A DNA stretch of 64,000 nt, from assembly GCF_003032475.1 (NCBI RefSeq), contig NZ_CP028369.1:7626001-7690000 (forward strand). Direction: 5' to 3'. The notes below the pieces were generated by a model, which was not told the DNA's origin, searched no databases, and was given only the letters and a program-made list of their open reading frames with translations. This DNA is from Streptomyces sp. P3 (GTDB lineage Bacteria > Actinomycetota > Actinomycetes > Streptomycetales > Streptomycetaceae). The position numbers and the translations under genes are program-made. This document shows, one piece after another, positions 1 through 8,129 of the stretch; positions within the stretch are counted from its first letter, which is position 1; each line of letters begins with the position of its first letter.

Positions 1-2
1 CC

Positions 3-581
3 TCGCCGCGGGCCGCCGCCGACGGCAGCCGGGTCACCGTGGAGACGCGGCGCGGCGACGTCGCCCGGCTCACCCCGGACGCGCTGGCCGGCGCCTCGCT
101 GGTCACCGCCTCCGCGCTGCTCGACGTCCTCACCCGCGAGGAGATCGAGACGCTCGCCGCGGCCTGCGCGGGCGCGGGCTGCCCGGCGCTGCTGACGCTG
201 TCGGTCGCCGGACGCGTCGAACTCAGCGCGCCGGACCCGCTGGACCAGGAGATCGCGGCGGCCTTCAACGACCACCAGCGGCGCGACGGACTCCTCGGCC
301 CCGACGCGGTCAACGTCGCCTGCGAGGCGTTCGCCGACCAGGGCGCGACCGTCAAGGTGCACCCCAGCCCGTGGCGGCTCGGCCCGGAGAACGTCGGCCT
401 GACCGCCCAGTGGCTGCGCGGCTGGGTCGGCGCGGCCGTGGAGGAGCGCCCCGAACTGGCCGAGCGCGCCGAGCCCTACCTGGCCGCCCGGCTCGCGGCC
501 TGCGCGGCGGGCGACCTCCAGGTCACCGTGCACCACAGCGACCTGCTGGCGCTGGCCCGCCCCACGGGCGGAGCCGGATGA
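3..581 (+). CDS. SAM-dependent methyltransferase, C-terminal part (5' end outside window)
   Basis: The frame is open from the first bases of the window, so the start lies upstream. The visible 193 codons read as the C-terminal half of a class I S-adenosylmethionine-dependent methyltransferase of the kind found beside pterin-type genes in Streptomyces. A strand-helix pattern follows an acidic 'SALLDVLTREEIETLAAACAG' type segment, and a 'VKVHPSPWRLG' segment lies near the middle. The SAM-binding glycine motif would be upstream and cannot be seen. The stop overlaps the next start in an ATGA arrangement, so the two are translationally coupled. The methyltransferase call rests on family resemblance of the C-terminus only; the substrate is unknown. 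Confidence 0.65.
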   Translation, partial: SPRAAADGSRVTVETRRGDVARLTPDALAGASLVTASALLDVLTREEIETLAAACAGAGCPALLTLSVAGRVELSAPDPLDQEIAAAFNDHQRRDGLLGPDAVNVACEAFADQGATVKVHPSPWRLGPENVGLTAQWLRGWVGAAVEERPELAERAEPYLAARLAACAAGDLQVTVHHSDLLALARPTGGAG

Positions 582-1954
582 GCGCGGAGACGGTCGGCCC
601 GCGCGTGACGGCCGCGGCGCCCGTGCTGTGGGGCGAGGGCGCCCTGCCGGCCGCGCGACGGCCGCCGCGCGGCCCGGTGGCCGTCCGCACCGGCCCGGCC
701 GTGTCCGAGGCCCGCATCGGGGTCATCGTCACCGAGCCGCACACGAAGCCCTCGCGGCTGCGGGCGCTGCTCGCCGAACGTGCGCTGCGCACGCACCTCG
801 GGACCGTCGCCGGAGTCGTCATCCTCACGGCCCTGCTGTGGAAGCTGGGCACCGGAGTCTTCCTGGACGGGCTGCGGCGGATCGACACGCCGACCCTGCT
901 GGCGGCGCTCGGCATCGGCGCCGTCACCACCGTGTTCAGCGCCTGGCGGTGGGCGCTGGTGGCCCGCGCGCTGCGCATCCGGCTGCCGCTCGGCCCCGCC
1001 GTCGCCGACTACTACCGGGCCCTGTTCCTGAACGCGGCGCTGCCCGGCGGAGTCCTCGGCGACGTGCACCGCGCGGTCCGGCACGGGCAGAGCGCCGGCG
1101 ACGTCGGACGGGGCGTGCGGGCCGTCGTCCTGGAGCGCACCGCGGGACAGCTGGTGCTGACCGTGGCAGGCGTGACGGTTCTGCTGACCCTGCCCTCCCC
1201 GGTCATGGCGGACGCCCGCCAGATCGCGCCGATCGTCCTGCTGGCCGGGGCGGGCGCGCTCGCCGTCGTCCTCGCCGTCCGGATGAACTCCGCCGCGCCG
1301 CGGCGCGGCGGGCGGCTGCGGGCGGCGCTGGCCGAGGCGCGCGAGGGGCTGGTGTCGCGGCGCAACGGGCCGGGCGTCGCCCTGTCCTCGGCGGTCGTGC
1401 TGACCGGGCACCTCGGGATGTTCGTGGTGGCCGCCCGGGTCGCCGGCTCCGGCGCCTCCGTGCTCACGCTGCTGCCGATCGCCGTCCTCGCCCTGCTCGC
1501 CATGGGCCTGCCGCTGAACGTCGGCGGCTGGGGTCCCCGCGAGGGCGTCACCGCGTGGGCGTTCGGCGCGGCCGGGCTCGGCGCGAGCACCGGCCTCGCG
1601 GTCGCCGTCGTGTACGGCGTGCTCAGCTTCGTCGCGGCGCTGCCGGGGGCGGTCGTACTCGTCGTCCGCTGGTACGCGGGACTGCGTGAGCGCAGCGTCG
1701 GCGCCGGGCCCGCGCGCGACGGGGCGCACCGCGCGGAGCCGTCCGCGCCGGCGCCGGCCCCGTCCGCGCCGCTCTTCGAGCCCGACGAGGTCGCGGCGGC
1801 CGCCGGGGTGGCCGCGGCCGTTCAGGCGCCGGGGGATTCCGCGGTGAGCAAGGAGAAATACGCGCCGAAGGAATCCGCCAGGCTCGCCAGGAGTTCCTTC
1901 CCCTTTTCCGCGGACCCCAGGGAAGGACGGCCGATGACGCCCGAATCGGTATAG
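578..1954 (+). CDS. Lysylphosphatidylglycerol synthase TM-region (UPF0104/AglD-like) membrane protein
   Basis: A 458-residue polytopic membrane protein. A cytoplasmic N-terminal stretch of about 65 residues is followed by several hydrophobic segments. The core motif 'LNAALPGGVLGDVHRAVRHG' and the later 'GLPLNVGGWGPREGV' are signatures of the PF03706 flippase-like domain also found in MprF and archaeal AglD. The family is linked to lipid-carrier or glycolipid handling at the membrane; no synthetase domain is fused here. I chose ATG 578 because it overlaps the upstream stop (ATGA). The last 133 bp run into the convergent creatininase gene, and the Ala/Pro-rich tail encoded there is unlikely to be conserved. 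The partner genes suggest it works with the adjacent methyltransferase and purine-ring-opening enzymes. Confidence 0.8.
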   Translation: MSAETVGPRVTAAAPVLWGEGALPAARRPPRGPVAVRTGPAVSEARIGVIVTEPHTKPSRLRALLAERALRTHLGTVAGVVILTALLWKLGTGVFLDGLRRIDTPTLLAALGIGAVTTVFSAWRWALVARALRIRLPLGPAVADYYRALFLNAALPGGVLGDVHRAVRHGQSAGDVGRGVRAVVLERTAGQLVLTVAGVTVLLTLPSPVMADARQIAPIVLLAGAGALAVVLAVRMNSAAPRRGGRLRAALAEAREGLVSRRNGPGVALSSAVVLTGHLGMFVVAARVAGSGASVLTLLPIAVLALLAMGLPLNVGGWGPREGVTAWAFGAAGLGASTGLAVAVVYGVLSFVAALPGAVVLVVRWYAGLRERSVGAGPARDGAHRAEPSAPAPAPSAPLFEPDEVAAAAGVAAAVQAPGDSAVSKEKYAPKESARLARSSFPFSADPREGRPMTPESV

Positions 1955-2586
1955 GCGGACATTCCCAGCGTGAGCAGATGACGGCGGTCGTCCGCGACGA
2001 AATCGGCCGACTCGTAACCGGGCCGGACGAGTTCGGGGTGGGCGTGCAACAGGATCGAGGTCTCGATCTCCCCGGCGTGCATGTCGGTGAGCAGCGAGGT
2101 CGACACCCCGGACCGCACCAGCGCCGCCTCCCAGTCCTCCGGGGCCGGGAAGAGCGCCATCCGCTCGCCTGCGGCGGAGGACTCCTGGACGACGTTGCCC
2201 AGGACGTAGTTCCCGCCGTGTCCGTTGACCAGTACCAGGGCCTCGACGCCCGAGCGGCGCAGCGACGCCGCGATGTCCCGTACCACCGCGTGAAGGGTCA
2301 CCGAGGAGATGCTGACGGTTCCCGGCCAGGCCGCGTGCTCGTGCGAGCAGGCGATGGTCACCGGCGGGAGGAGGTGCACCGGGTACGCCCCGGCGATCTC
2401 CCGCGCGACGGCGCAGGCCACCAGGGTGTCGGTGGCCAGCGGCAGGTGCGGGCCGTGCTGTTCGAAGCTCCCGACGGGAAGAACCGCCACCTGCGTCGAG
2501 ACGCCGGCGCCCCGGGTCCGTACGTCTTCGGTAGTGTCCGTCGGCACCAGTCCGTACGCCGCCGACCGTATGTCCGAACCACTCAT
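1822..2586 (-). CDS. Creatininase-family amidohydrolase (candidate FAPy deformylase)
   Basis: A 254-residue metal-dependent amidohydrolase of the creatininase fold (PF02633). Metal-binding and catalytic motifs are all present: 'GSFEQHGPHLPLATD' (residues 39-53, Glu42, His44, Asp53), 'SHEH' at 81-84, 'NGHGGN' at 121-126 (His123) and 'DMHAGEIETS' with Glu173. Family members cut cyclic or linear amides. Archaeal ArfB, a relative, removes the formyl group from the GTP-derived formylaminopyrimidine FAPy. The gene diverges from ribA across only 38 bp, and that RibA carries the residue that makes FAPy its end product, so a deformylase role is a reasonable inference. Its 3' end overlaps the membrane protein gene by 133 bp on the opposite strand. 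Confidence 0.85.
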   Translation of the reverse strand: MSGSDIRSAAYGLVPTDTTEDVRTRGAGVSTQVAVLPVGSFEQHGPHLPLATDTLVACAVAREIAGAYPVHLLPPVTIACSHEHAAWPGTVSISSVTLHAVVRDIAASLRRSGVEALVLVNGHGGNYVLGNVVQESSAAGERMALFPAPEDWEAALVRSGVSTSLLTDMHAGEIETSILLHAHPELVRPGYESADFVADDRRHLLTLGMSAYTDSGVIGRPSLGSAEKGKELLASLADSFGAYFSLLTAESPGA

Positions 2587-2624
2587 TTCTTCCCGGCCCT
2601 TCGTCTCTGCTTAGGAACCAGATC

Positions 2625-3284
2625 ATGACAGAAAAAATTGGCGTACTCGGCACGAAGACCCCGCAGCGCACCGGTGTGGAACGCGTGGTGAATGCCCCTC
2701 TGCCCACCGTGTACGGCAAATTCCAGGCGATCGGTTACATGGACCACGACCGCGGTGACGAACAAGTCGCCCTGGTGTACGGGGAGATAGGCGCCGAGGA
2801 GGTGCTGACCCGGCTGCATTCCGAATGCCTGACCGGCGACGCCTTCGGCTCCCAGCACTGCGAGTGCGGCGCGCAGCTGGAGTCCGCGCTGCGGGCGGTC
2901 GTCGCCGAGGGCAGCGGAATCGTCGTCTATCTGCGCGGCCACGAGGGCCGGGGCATCGGCCTGCTGGGCAAGCTGCGGGCGATGGCGCTGCAGGCGGAGG
3001 GCCTGGACACCGTCGAGGCGAACGTCGCCCTCGGGTTCCCGGTCGACGCCCGCGACTACAAGGTGGCCGCCGACATCCTGCGCGACCTGGGCGTGGAATC
3101 CGTCCGCCTGATGTCGAACAACCCGCGCAAGCGGGAGGCGCTGACGGACAACGGCATCAGGGTCGCCGAAGAGGTGCCCCTGCTGATCGAGCCGTGCGAG
3201 AACAACATCACCTACCTGCGCACCAAGCGGGAGCGGATGGACCACCGGCTGCCCCACCTGGACGCGGTGGCCCACTGGTCCTGA
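2625..3284 (+). CDS. ribA: GTP cyclohydrolase II, Met120 (FAPy-forming) type
   Basis: A 219-residue stand-alone GTP cyclohydrolase II (no DHBP synthase fusion), the enzyme that opens the GTP imidazole ring. Zinc ligands Cys68, Cys79 and Cys81 are in 'LHSECLTGDAFGSQHCECG', and the substrate loop is 'RGHEGRGIGL'. In E. coli RibA the segment is KIRAYALQ with Tyr105; here it reads 'KLRAMALQ', placing Met at residue 120. In S. coelicolor SCO6655, Met120 is the published switch that gives FAPy rather than the deformylated riboflavin precursor. This is therefore probably not the housekeeping riboflavin enzyme. ATG 2625 follows a good RBS (aggaa). Confidence 0.93.
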   Translation: MTEKIGVLGTKTPQRTGVERVVNAPLPTVYGKFQAIGYMDHDRGDEQVALVYGEIGAEEVLTRLHSECLTGDAFGSQHCECGAQLESALRAVVAEGSGIVVYLRGHEGRGIGLLGKLRAMALQAEGLDTVEANVALGFPVDARDYKVAADILRDLGVESVRLMSNNPRKREALTDNGIRVAEEVPLLIEPCENNITYLRTKRERMDHRLPHLDAVAHWS

Positions 3285-3342
3285 GCGCGCTTCGGACCGC
3301 GGTCCCCGCGGGTAGGGATCACAGCGGACCCGGCGTACCACC

Positions 3343-3370
3343 GCCCCGGCCCCGGCGTACGGGCCGGGGC
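3343..3370 (+). terminator. GC hairpin between ribA and the saccharopine operon
   Basis: A perfect 10-bp stem (3343-3352 with 3361-3370) and an 8-nt loop, with no following T-tract. It lies about 58 bp after the ribA stop and 7 nt before the RBS of the FAD oxidoreductase. It could terminate ribA transcripts or act as a leader hairpin for the next operon; sequence alone cannot separate these. Confidence 0.4.
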
Positions 3371-3392
3371 GCCGCCGAAAGGAGCCGCTCGC

Positions 3393-4538
3393 GTGAACAC
3401 GCATGCCTCGGTCGTCGTCATCGGCGGCGGGGTGATGGGCACGAGCATCGCCTACCACCTCGCGTCCGCGGGCGTCCGCGACGTCCTGCTCGTCGAGCGG
3501 GACGAACTCGCCGCGGGCTCGACCTCGAAGGCCGCCGGAGGGGTTCGCGCCCAGTTCTCCGACGAGCTCAACATCCGGCTCGGCGCGCGCAGCCTCGAGG
3601 CGTTCGCGCGGTTCGGCGAGGAGATCGGGCACGACATCGGGCTGCGCCGCGTCGGCTACCTGTTCCTGCTCTCCACCCCGCAGGACGTCGCCTCCTTCGA
3701 GGCGGGCGTGCGGCTGCAGAACGCGCTCGGCGTGCCCAGCCGCCTCATCGGCCCCGCCGAGGCCGGCCGGCTCTCCCCGCTGATCCGCACCGACGGGTTA
3801 CTCGCGGCCGCGTTCTCGCCCGACGACGGCCACTGCACGCCGGAAGCCGTCGTCCACGGGTACGCGGCCGCCGCCCGCCGCTGCGGCGCGCGCGTCCTGC
3901 GGCACACCGCGGTCACCGGCATCGAACGGCGGGGGAGCGCCATCACCGCCGTGCAGACCACCCTCGGCCGCATCACCACCGACACGGTCGTCTGCGCGGC
4001 CGGCGCCTGGTCCAGGGCCGTCGGCGCGATGGCCGGCGTCGACCTGCCGGTGCAGCCGCTGCGCCGTCAGATCGCGGTCACCGAACCGGTCCCCGGCCTG
4101 CCGCCGGACCTGCCCATGACCATCGACTTCAGCAGCACCCTCTACTTCCACGCCGAGGGCCCCGGCCTCCTGGTCGGCATGTCCGACCCCGACGAGCGGC
4201 CGGGCTTCGCCACCGACACCCACGACCGGTGGATCCCGCGCCTCGCCGACGCCATGCAACGCCGCGCCCCCGCTCTGCTCGACCTGCGCCGCACGGGCGG
4301 CTGGGCGGGCCTGTACGAGGTCACCCCGGACCACAACGCCCTGATCGGCGAGGCGCCGTCGGTGTCCCGCTTCCTGTACGCGACCGGCTTCTCCGGCCAC
4401 GGCTTCCTGCAGGGCCCGGCGGTCGGCGAGGTCGTCCGCGACCTGTACCTCGGCCGCGTACCCTTCGTGGACGTCGCCCCCCTGAGCGCCGACCGCTTCA
4501 CGGCCGGTGCCCCGCGTCCGGAGGTCAACCGCGTATGA
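3393..4538 (+). CDS. FAD-dependent amino-acid oxidase/dehydrogenase (DAO family)
   Basis: A 381-residue flavoenzyme of the sarcosine oxidase/D-amino acid oxidase superfamily. The N-terminal dinucleotide-binding motif 'VVVIGGGVMGTSIAYHLA' binds FAD, 'SKAAGGVRAQFS' resembles the flavin-proximal loop, and 'YATGFSGHGFLQGPAVGE' is the C-terminal FAD-contact motif. Family members oxidise secondary or primary amino acids. It starts an operon with two saccharopine dehydrogenases (ATGA overlap with the next gene), so saccharopine, pipecolate or another lysine-derived imine-forming substrate is likely. GTG 3393 follows the RBS aaagga. Codon 136 (3798-3800) is TTA, the rare leucine codon read by bldA tRNA in Streptomyces, which predicts developmentally timed translation. 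Confidence 0.85.
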   Translation: MNTHASVVVIGGGVMGTSIAYHLASAGVRDVLLVERDELAAGSTSKAAGGVRAQFSDELNIRLGARSLEAFARFGEEIGHDIGLRRVGYLFLLSTPQDVASFEAGVRLQNALGVPSRLIGPAEAGRLSPLIRTDGLLAAAFSPDDGHCTPEAVVHGYAAAARRCGARVLRHTAVTGIERRGSAITAVQTTLGRITTDTVVCAAGAWSRAVGAMAGVDLPVQPLRRQIAVTEPVPGLPPDLPMTIDFSSTLYFHAEGPGLLVGMSDPDERPGFATDTHDRWIPRLADAMQRRAPALLDLRRTGGWAGLYEVTPDHNALIGEAPSVSRFLYATGFSGHGFLQGPAVGEVVRDLYLGRVPFVDVAPLSADRFTAGAPRPEVNRV

Positions 4539-5596
4539 CCGAACTGCACCTGTGGCTGCGCCACGAGGCCCGCACCACCGAACGGCGCACCCCGGTCGTC
4601 CCCGACGACGCCCGCCGCCTCCTCGAGGCCGGGGTGGCGCTGACCGTCGAGGACTCCCCGCAGCGCGTGTTCGCGACCGACGCCTACGAGGCGGCCGGCG
4701 CACGGATCGCCCCCACCGGCTCCTGGACGTCCGCGCCGCGCGACACGGTCGTCCTCGGGCTGAAGGAACTCCCGGACGCCCCACGCGAGCTGACGCACCG
4801 CCACATCTTCTTCGGGCACGCCTACAAGCAACAGCCGGGGGCCGGCGATCTGTTGCGGCGGTTCGCCGCCGGGGGAGGGGCCCTCCTCGACCTCGAGTAC
4901 CTGGTCGACGACCACGGCCGCCGCCTCGCCGCCTTCGGATACTGGGCGGGCTACCTCGGCGCGGCGCTGGCGGTGCTGCACCACCGGGGCAGGCTCACCG
5001 CGCCCCTGCGCCCCTCGGAGAAGGCCGAGTGGGACGAGGTGCTGCGCCCCGCTCCCGGCGACGAGGAGTTCACCGCCCTGGTCGTCGGCGCCCTGGGCCG
5101 CAGTGGCCGGGGCGCTCGGGCCGCGTTCGGCGTCGCCGGCGTCGAGCCCGACCGCTGGGATCTGGCGGAGACCCGTGACCTGGACCGCACCGCGCTGCTG
5201 GCCCACGACGTCCTGGTCAACTGCGTCCTCGCCACGACCCCGGTGCCTCCGTTCGTCCGCGAGGAGGACCTCGACGACCCCGCCCGGCGGCTGCGCACCC
5301 TCTCCGACGTCACCTGCGACGTGGGCTCGCCGCTCAACGTCCTGCCCGTGTACGACCGCACCACCGAGTGGACGGACCCCGTGCGCCGGCTGCGCAAGGA
5401 GCCCCCGCTCGACCTCGTCGCCATCGACAACCTGCCGTCCCTGCTGCCCCGCGAGGCCAGCGCCGACTTCTCCGCGGCCCTGACCCCCGTGCTGCTGGAC
5501 TTCGGTGTCGCCGGACCCTGGGGGCGCTGCCTGGACCGCTTCCACGCCGCCTGCCGTGAACTCGGCCTCGCCTCGGGGGAGTCCCGCCGTGACTGA
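4535..5596 (+). CDS. Saccharopine dehydrogenase, L-lysine-forming (LYS1-like)
   Basis: A 353-residue protein closely following fungal LYS1, which interconverts saccharopine and lysine plus 2-oxoglutarate with NAD. The N-terminal alanine-dehydrogenase-like domain has 'LRHEARTTERRTPVVPDDA', 'VEDSPQRVF' and 'VLGLKELPD'. The middle has 'FFGHAYKQQPG' and 'LLDLEYLVDDHGRRLAAFGYW'. The C-terminus has 'RRLRTLSDVTCDVGSPLNVLPVYD' and 'AIDNLPSLLPREAS', all hallmark LYS1 stretches. It is unusual in bacteria, where lysine is made from diaminopimelate, so a catabolic or specialised role is likely. It is coupled to its neighbours by ATGA at its 5' end and an 8-bp overlap at its 3' end. Confidence 0.88.
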   Translation: MTELHLWLRHEARTTERRTPVVPDDARRLLEAGVALTVEDSPQRVFATDAYEAAGARIAPTGSWTSAPRDTVVLGLKELPDAPRELTHRHIFFGHAYKQQPGAGDLLRRFAAGGGALLDLEYLVDDHGRRLAAFGYWAGYLGAALAVLHHRGRLTAPLRPSEKAEWDEVLRPAPGDEEFTALVVGALGRSGRGARAAFGVAGVEPDRWDLAETRDLDRTALLAHDVLVNCVLATTPVPPFVREEDLDDPARRLRTLSDVTCDVGSPLNVLPVYDRTTEWTDPVRRLRKEPPLDLVAIDNLPSLLPREASADFSAALTPVLLDFGVAGPWGRCLDRFHAACRELGLASGESRRD

Positions 5597-6791
5597 CCGG
5601 GTCCCCGCCTCCGGCACCGTCCACTGGGTCGGCGCGGGCCTGTCCACGGGCAGCGGTCTGGCGACCCTGTGCGCCCACACCGACCGGGTGCGCCTGTGGC
5701 ACCGCACGGCCGGGCGGGCGGCCGAGGCGCTCCACCGGCTGGGCCTCACCGGCCGCGCCGAGCCGCGCGCCTACACCCTCGACGCGCTGAGCGCCGAACT
5801 GGCCCCCGGGGACGTCGTCGTCTCGATGCTGCCGGCGTCCGGGCACACGGCGCTGCTGTCGGCGTGCGTGGCCCGGCGGGCCCACTTCGCCTGCTCCAGC
5901 TATGTCTCGGACGAGATCCTGGAGCTGGCGCCCGCGGCGGCGGTCGCCGGGACGGTCGTCCTCGCCGAGGCCGGTCTCGACCCCGGCGTCGACCACCTCT
6001 TCGCGCACCGTCTCGTCGCCCGGGCCCGGGAGGCGATCGGCGACGACACGGCGGCGTCGTACCGGCTCACCTCCTACTGCGGAGGAGTGCCCGCGGTCCC
6101 CGACGCGTTCCGGTACCGCTTCAGCTGGGCGCCCCTCGGAGTCCTCAACGCCCTGCGGGCGCCCGCCCGTTACGTGGAGGACGGGGCCGAGATCGTGGCC
6201 GCCCGGCCCTGGGAGGCGACCCGCGCCCTCACGGTGGGCGACGAGAGCTTCGAGGCCTATCCCAACCGGGACAGCGTCCCGTTCATCGCGCAGTACGCGC
6301 TGCCGCCGTCCTGGCGGCCGCTGACCTTCGTGCGCGGCACGCTGCGTCTGGACGGCTGGCTGCGGGCCTGGGAGCCGGTGTTCGAGGAGCTGAGGAGGGG
6401 CGACGACACCCGGATCGAGGCCCTGGCCCGGGAGCTGGCGGCCGCCCACCCCACCACCGACGCCGACCGCGACCGCGTCGTCCTCGCCGTGTCGCTGGAG
6501 GTCCACGCGGACGCGGCGGCGGGCGCCGGGCCCGGCGACGCGACCGGAGAGGGCGCCGGCACGAGCCGCTCCTGGTACGGCGGTCATCTGCTGGACCTGG
6601 CGGGCGACGAGACGGAGAGCGCGATGGCCCGCTGCGTCTCCCGGCCGCTCGCCCTCGGCGTCCGCCACATTCTGGACGGCTCCCTGCCACCGGGCCTGCA
6701 TCGGGCCGCCGGGACCGCCGCCCGCTCCGAGGCGTGGCTGCGTGAACTCGCGCAGGAGGGACTGGAGTTCACCTCGTGGCCGGGGGAGTGA
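5589..6791 (+). CDS. Saccharopine dehydrogenase, glutamate-forming (LYS9-like)
   Basis: A 400-residue saccharopine reductase-type protein. The Rossmann N-terminus contains 'VHWVGAGLSTGSGLATL'. The family signature 'SYCGGVPAVPDAFRYRFSW' followed by 'LGVLNALRAPARYVEDG' matches the LYS9 substrate region. The enzyme interconverts saccharopine with aminoadipate semialdehyde plus glutamate. With the LYS1-like neighbour it completes the lysine-saccharopine-aminoadipate semialdehyde route, whose product can cyclise to piperideine-6-carboxylate. GTG 5589 overlaps the previous stop by 8 bp. Residues about 325-350 form a Gly/Ala-rich insertion that looks poorly conserved. Confidence 0.87.
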   Translation: MTDRVPASGTVHWVGAGLSTGSGLATLCAHTDRVRLWHRTAGRAAEALHRLGLTGRAEPRAYTLDALSAELAPGDVVVSMLPASGHTALLSACVARRAHFACSSYVSDEILELAPAAAVAGTVVLAEAGLDPGVDHLFAHRLVARAREAIGDDTAASYRLTSYCGGVPAVPDAFRYRFSWAPLGVLNALRAPARYVEDGAEIVAARPWEATRALTVGDESFEAYPNRDSVPFIAQYALPPSWRPLTFVRGTLRLDGWLRAWEPVFEELRRGDDTRIEALARELAAAHPTTDADRDRVVLAVSLEVHADAAAGAGPGDATGEGAGTSRSWYGGHLLDLAGDETESAMARCVSRPLALGVRHILDGSLPPGLHRAAGTAARSEAWLRELAQEGLEFTSWPGE

Positions 6792-6841
6792 GGGCCGAGG
6801 GTCCGGGATTCCGCGGCGGCCGGCGGCCGGCGGGCGCGGCG

Positions 6842-8068
6842 TCAGTCCGTGAGCGCCTCGTGCACCAGCCGCTTGAGGTCGGGGTAGAGCTTCAGGGACC
6901 GCCGCGGCCTCAACTGGGTCAGGAACTGCACGCTCACGTCGTGGCCCGGGTCCACCCAGAACGTCGTGGTGGCCACGCCGCTCCAGCCGTAGGTGCCGAG
7001 CCCCGAAGGCGCCTGGGTGCGGCTGGGGTCGACGACGACGGAGACGCCGAGGCCGAAGCCCACACCGTCGTTCCCGGGCTCGTCGTGGGCGGGGCGGCTG
7101 CCGAAGGCGCGCAGGTCGACGCCGCCGGGCAGGTGGTTGGACGTCATCAGGTCGACCGTCTGCGGCCGCAGCAGCCGCACGCCGTCGAGCTCGCCGCCGC
7201 GGCGCAGCATCTCGGTGAAACGGTGGATGTCGTAGGCGGTCGCCACCATGCCGCCGCTGCCGGACAGGAAGCGGGGGCGGCCGGACAACGGCAGCCCCAA
7301 GATCGGCTCGATGCCGTCCTCGCCGTCGCCGTACAGCTCCGCCAGCCGGCCGGCCTGTCCGGCCGTGACCTGGAATCCGGCGTCGGGCATGCCGAGGGGG
7401 CGAAAGATCCGCTCGGCGAGGAACTCGTCCAGCGGCTTGCCGGAGACGACCTCGATGACGCGGCCCAGGACGTTGGTGGCCACCGAGTAGTTCCACTGCG
7501 TGCCCGGCTCGAACTGCAACGGCAGCCGTGCGTACGCCTCCACCGTCCCGGCCAGGTCCGAGCCCGGCAGCACCGCCGACTCAAGGCCCGCCTCGCGGTA
7601 GAGGGCATCGACGGGGTGACAGTGGTAGAAGGCGAAGGTGAGGCCCGCGGTGTGGGTCATCAGGTGCTTCACCAGCAGGGGCCGCTCGAGCGGGCGGGTG
7701 GTGAGATCCGCGCCGGAGCCGGCCTCGTACACCCGCAGCCCGGCGAAGGCCGGCAGATGGTCGGCGACCGGGTCGTCGAGCCGCAGCCGGCCCTCCTCCA
7801 TCAGTATCAGCGCGGCCACCGAGGTGACCGGTTTGGTCATGGAGTAGATCCGGTAGAGGGTGTCGTGCTCGACGGGCAGTCCGGCGGCGATGTCGCGACG
7901 GCCGTACGCGGTGAGGTGGGCGACCCGGCCGCCGCGGGAGACGGCCAGGAGGAATCCGGGCAGGCGCCCCGCGTCCACCTGGCGGGCGACGTGCCGGTCG
8001 AGGCGGGCCAGCGCCTCCGGGTCGAGCCCGGCCTCGCTCGGTTCGACCTCTTGTCGCAGCAGTGCCAT
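6842..8068 (-). CDS. Serine hydrolase of the class C beta-lactamase/EstB family
   Basis: A 408-residue penicillin-recognising serine hydrolase. The nucleophile motif S-x-x-K is 'SMTK' at residues 76-79, and the Y-x-N-equivalent is 'WNYSVATN' further on. No signal peptide is seen, which fits EstB-type cytoplasmic esterases rather than periplasmic beta-lactamases. ATG 8068 follows a strong RBS (aaaggag); the open frame continues upstream but has no comparable site. It is convergent with the saccharopine operon across 50 bp. The natural ester or amide substrate cannot be told from sequence. Confidence 0.87.
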   Translation of the reverse strand: MALLRQEVEPSEAGLDPEALARLDRHVARQVDAGRLPGFLLAVSRGGRVAHLTAYGRRDIAAGLPVEHDTLYRIYSMTKPVTSVAALILMEEGRLRLDDPVADHLPAFAGLRVYEAGSGADLTTRPLERPLLVKHLMTHTAGLTFAFYHCHPVDALYREAGLESAVLPGSDLAGTVEAYARLPLQFEPGTQWNYSVATNVLGRVIEVVSGKPLDEFLAERIFRPLGMPDAGFQVTAGQAGRLAELYGDGEDGIEPILGLPLSGRPRFLSGSGGMVATAYDIHRFTEMLRRGGELDGVRLLRPQTVDLMTSNHLPGGVDLRAFGSRPAHDEPGNDGVGFGLGVSVVVDPSRTQAPSGLGTYGWSGVATTTFWVDPGHDVSVQFLTQLRPRRSLKLYPDLKRLVHEALTD

Positions 8069-8129
8069 CGTTCGTTCTCCTTTGGCGTTCACTCGAGGCG
8101 CGGTCCCGGCCTGGCTCGCCCGGACGGCC

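Noticed and set aside
476..2719. Very long minus-strand open frame, 747 codons
   Set aside because: It is antisense to the membrane protein gene and shares no homology; it arises from third-position GC bias.
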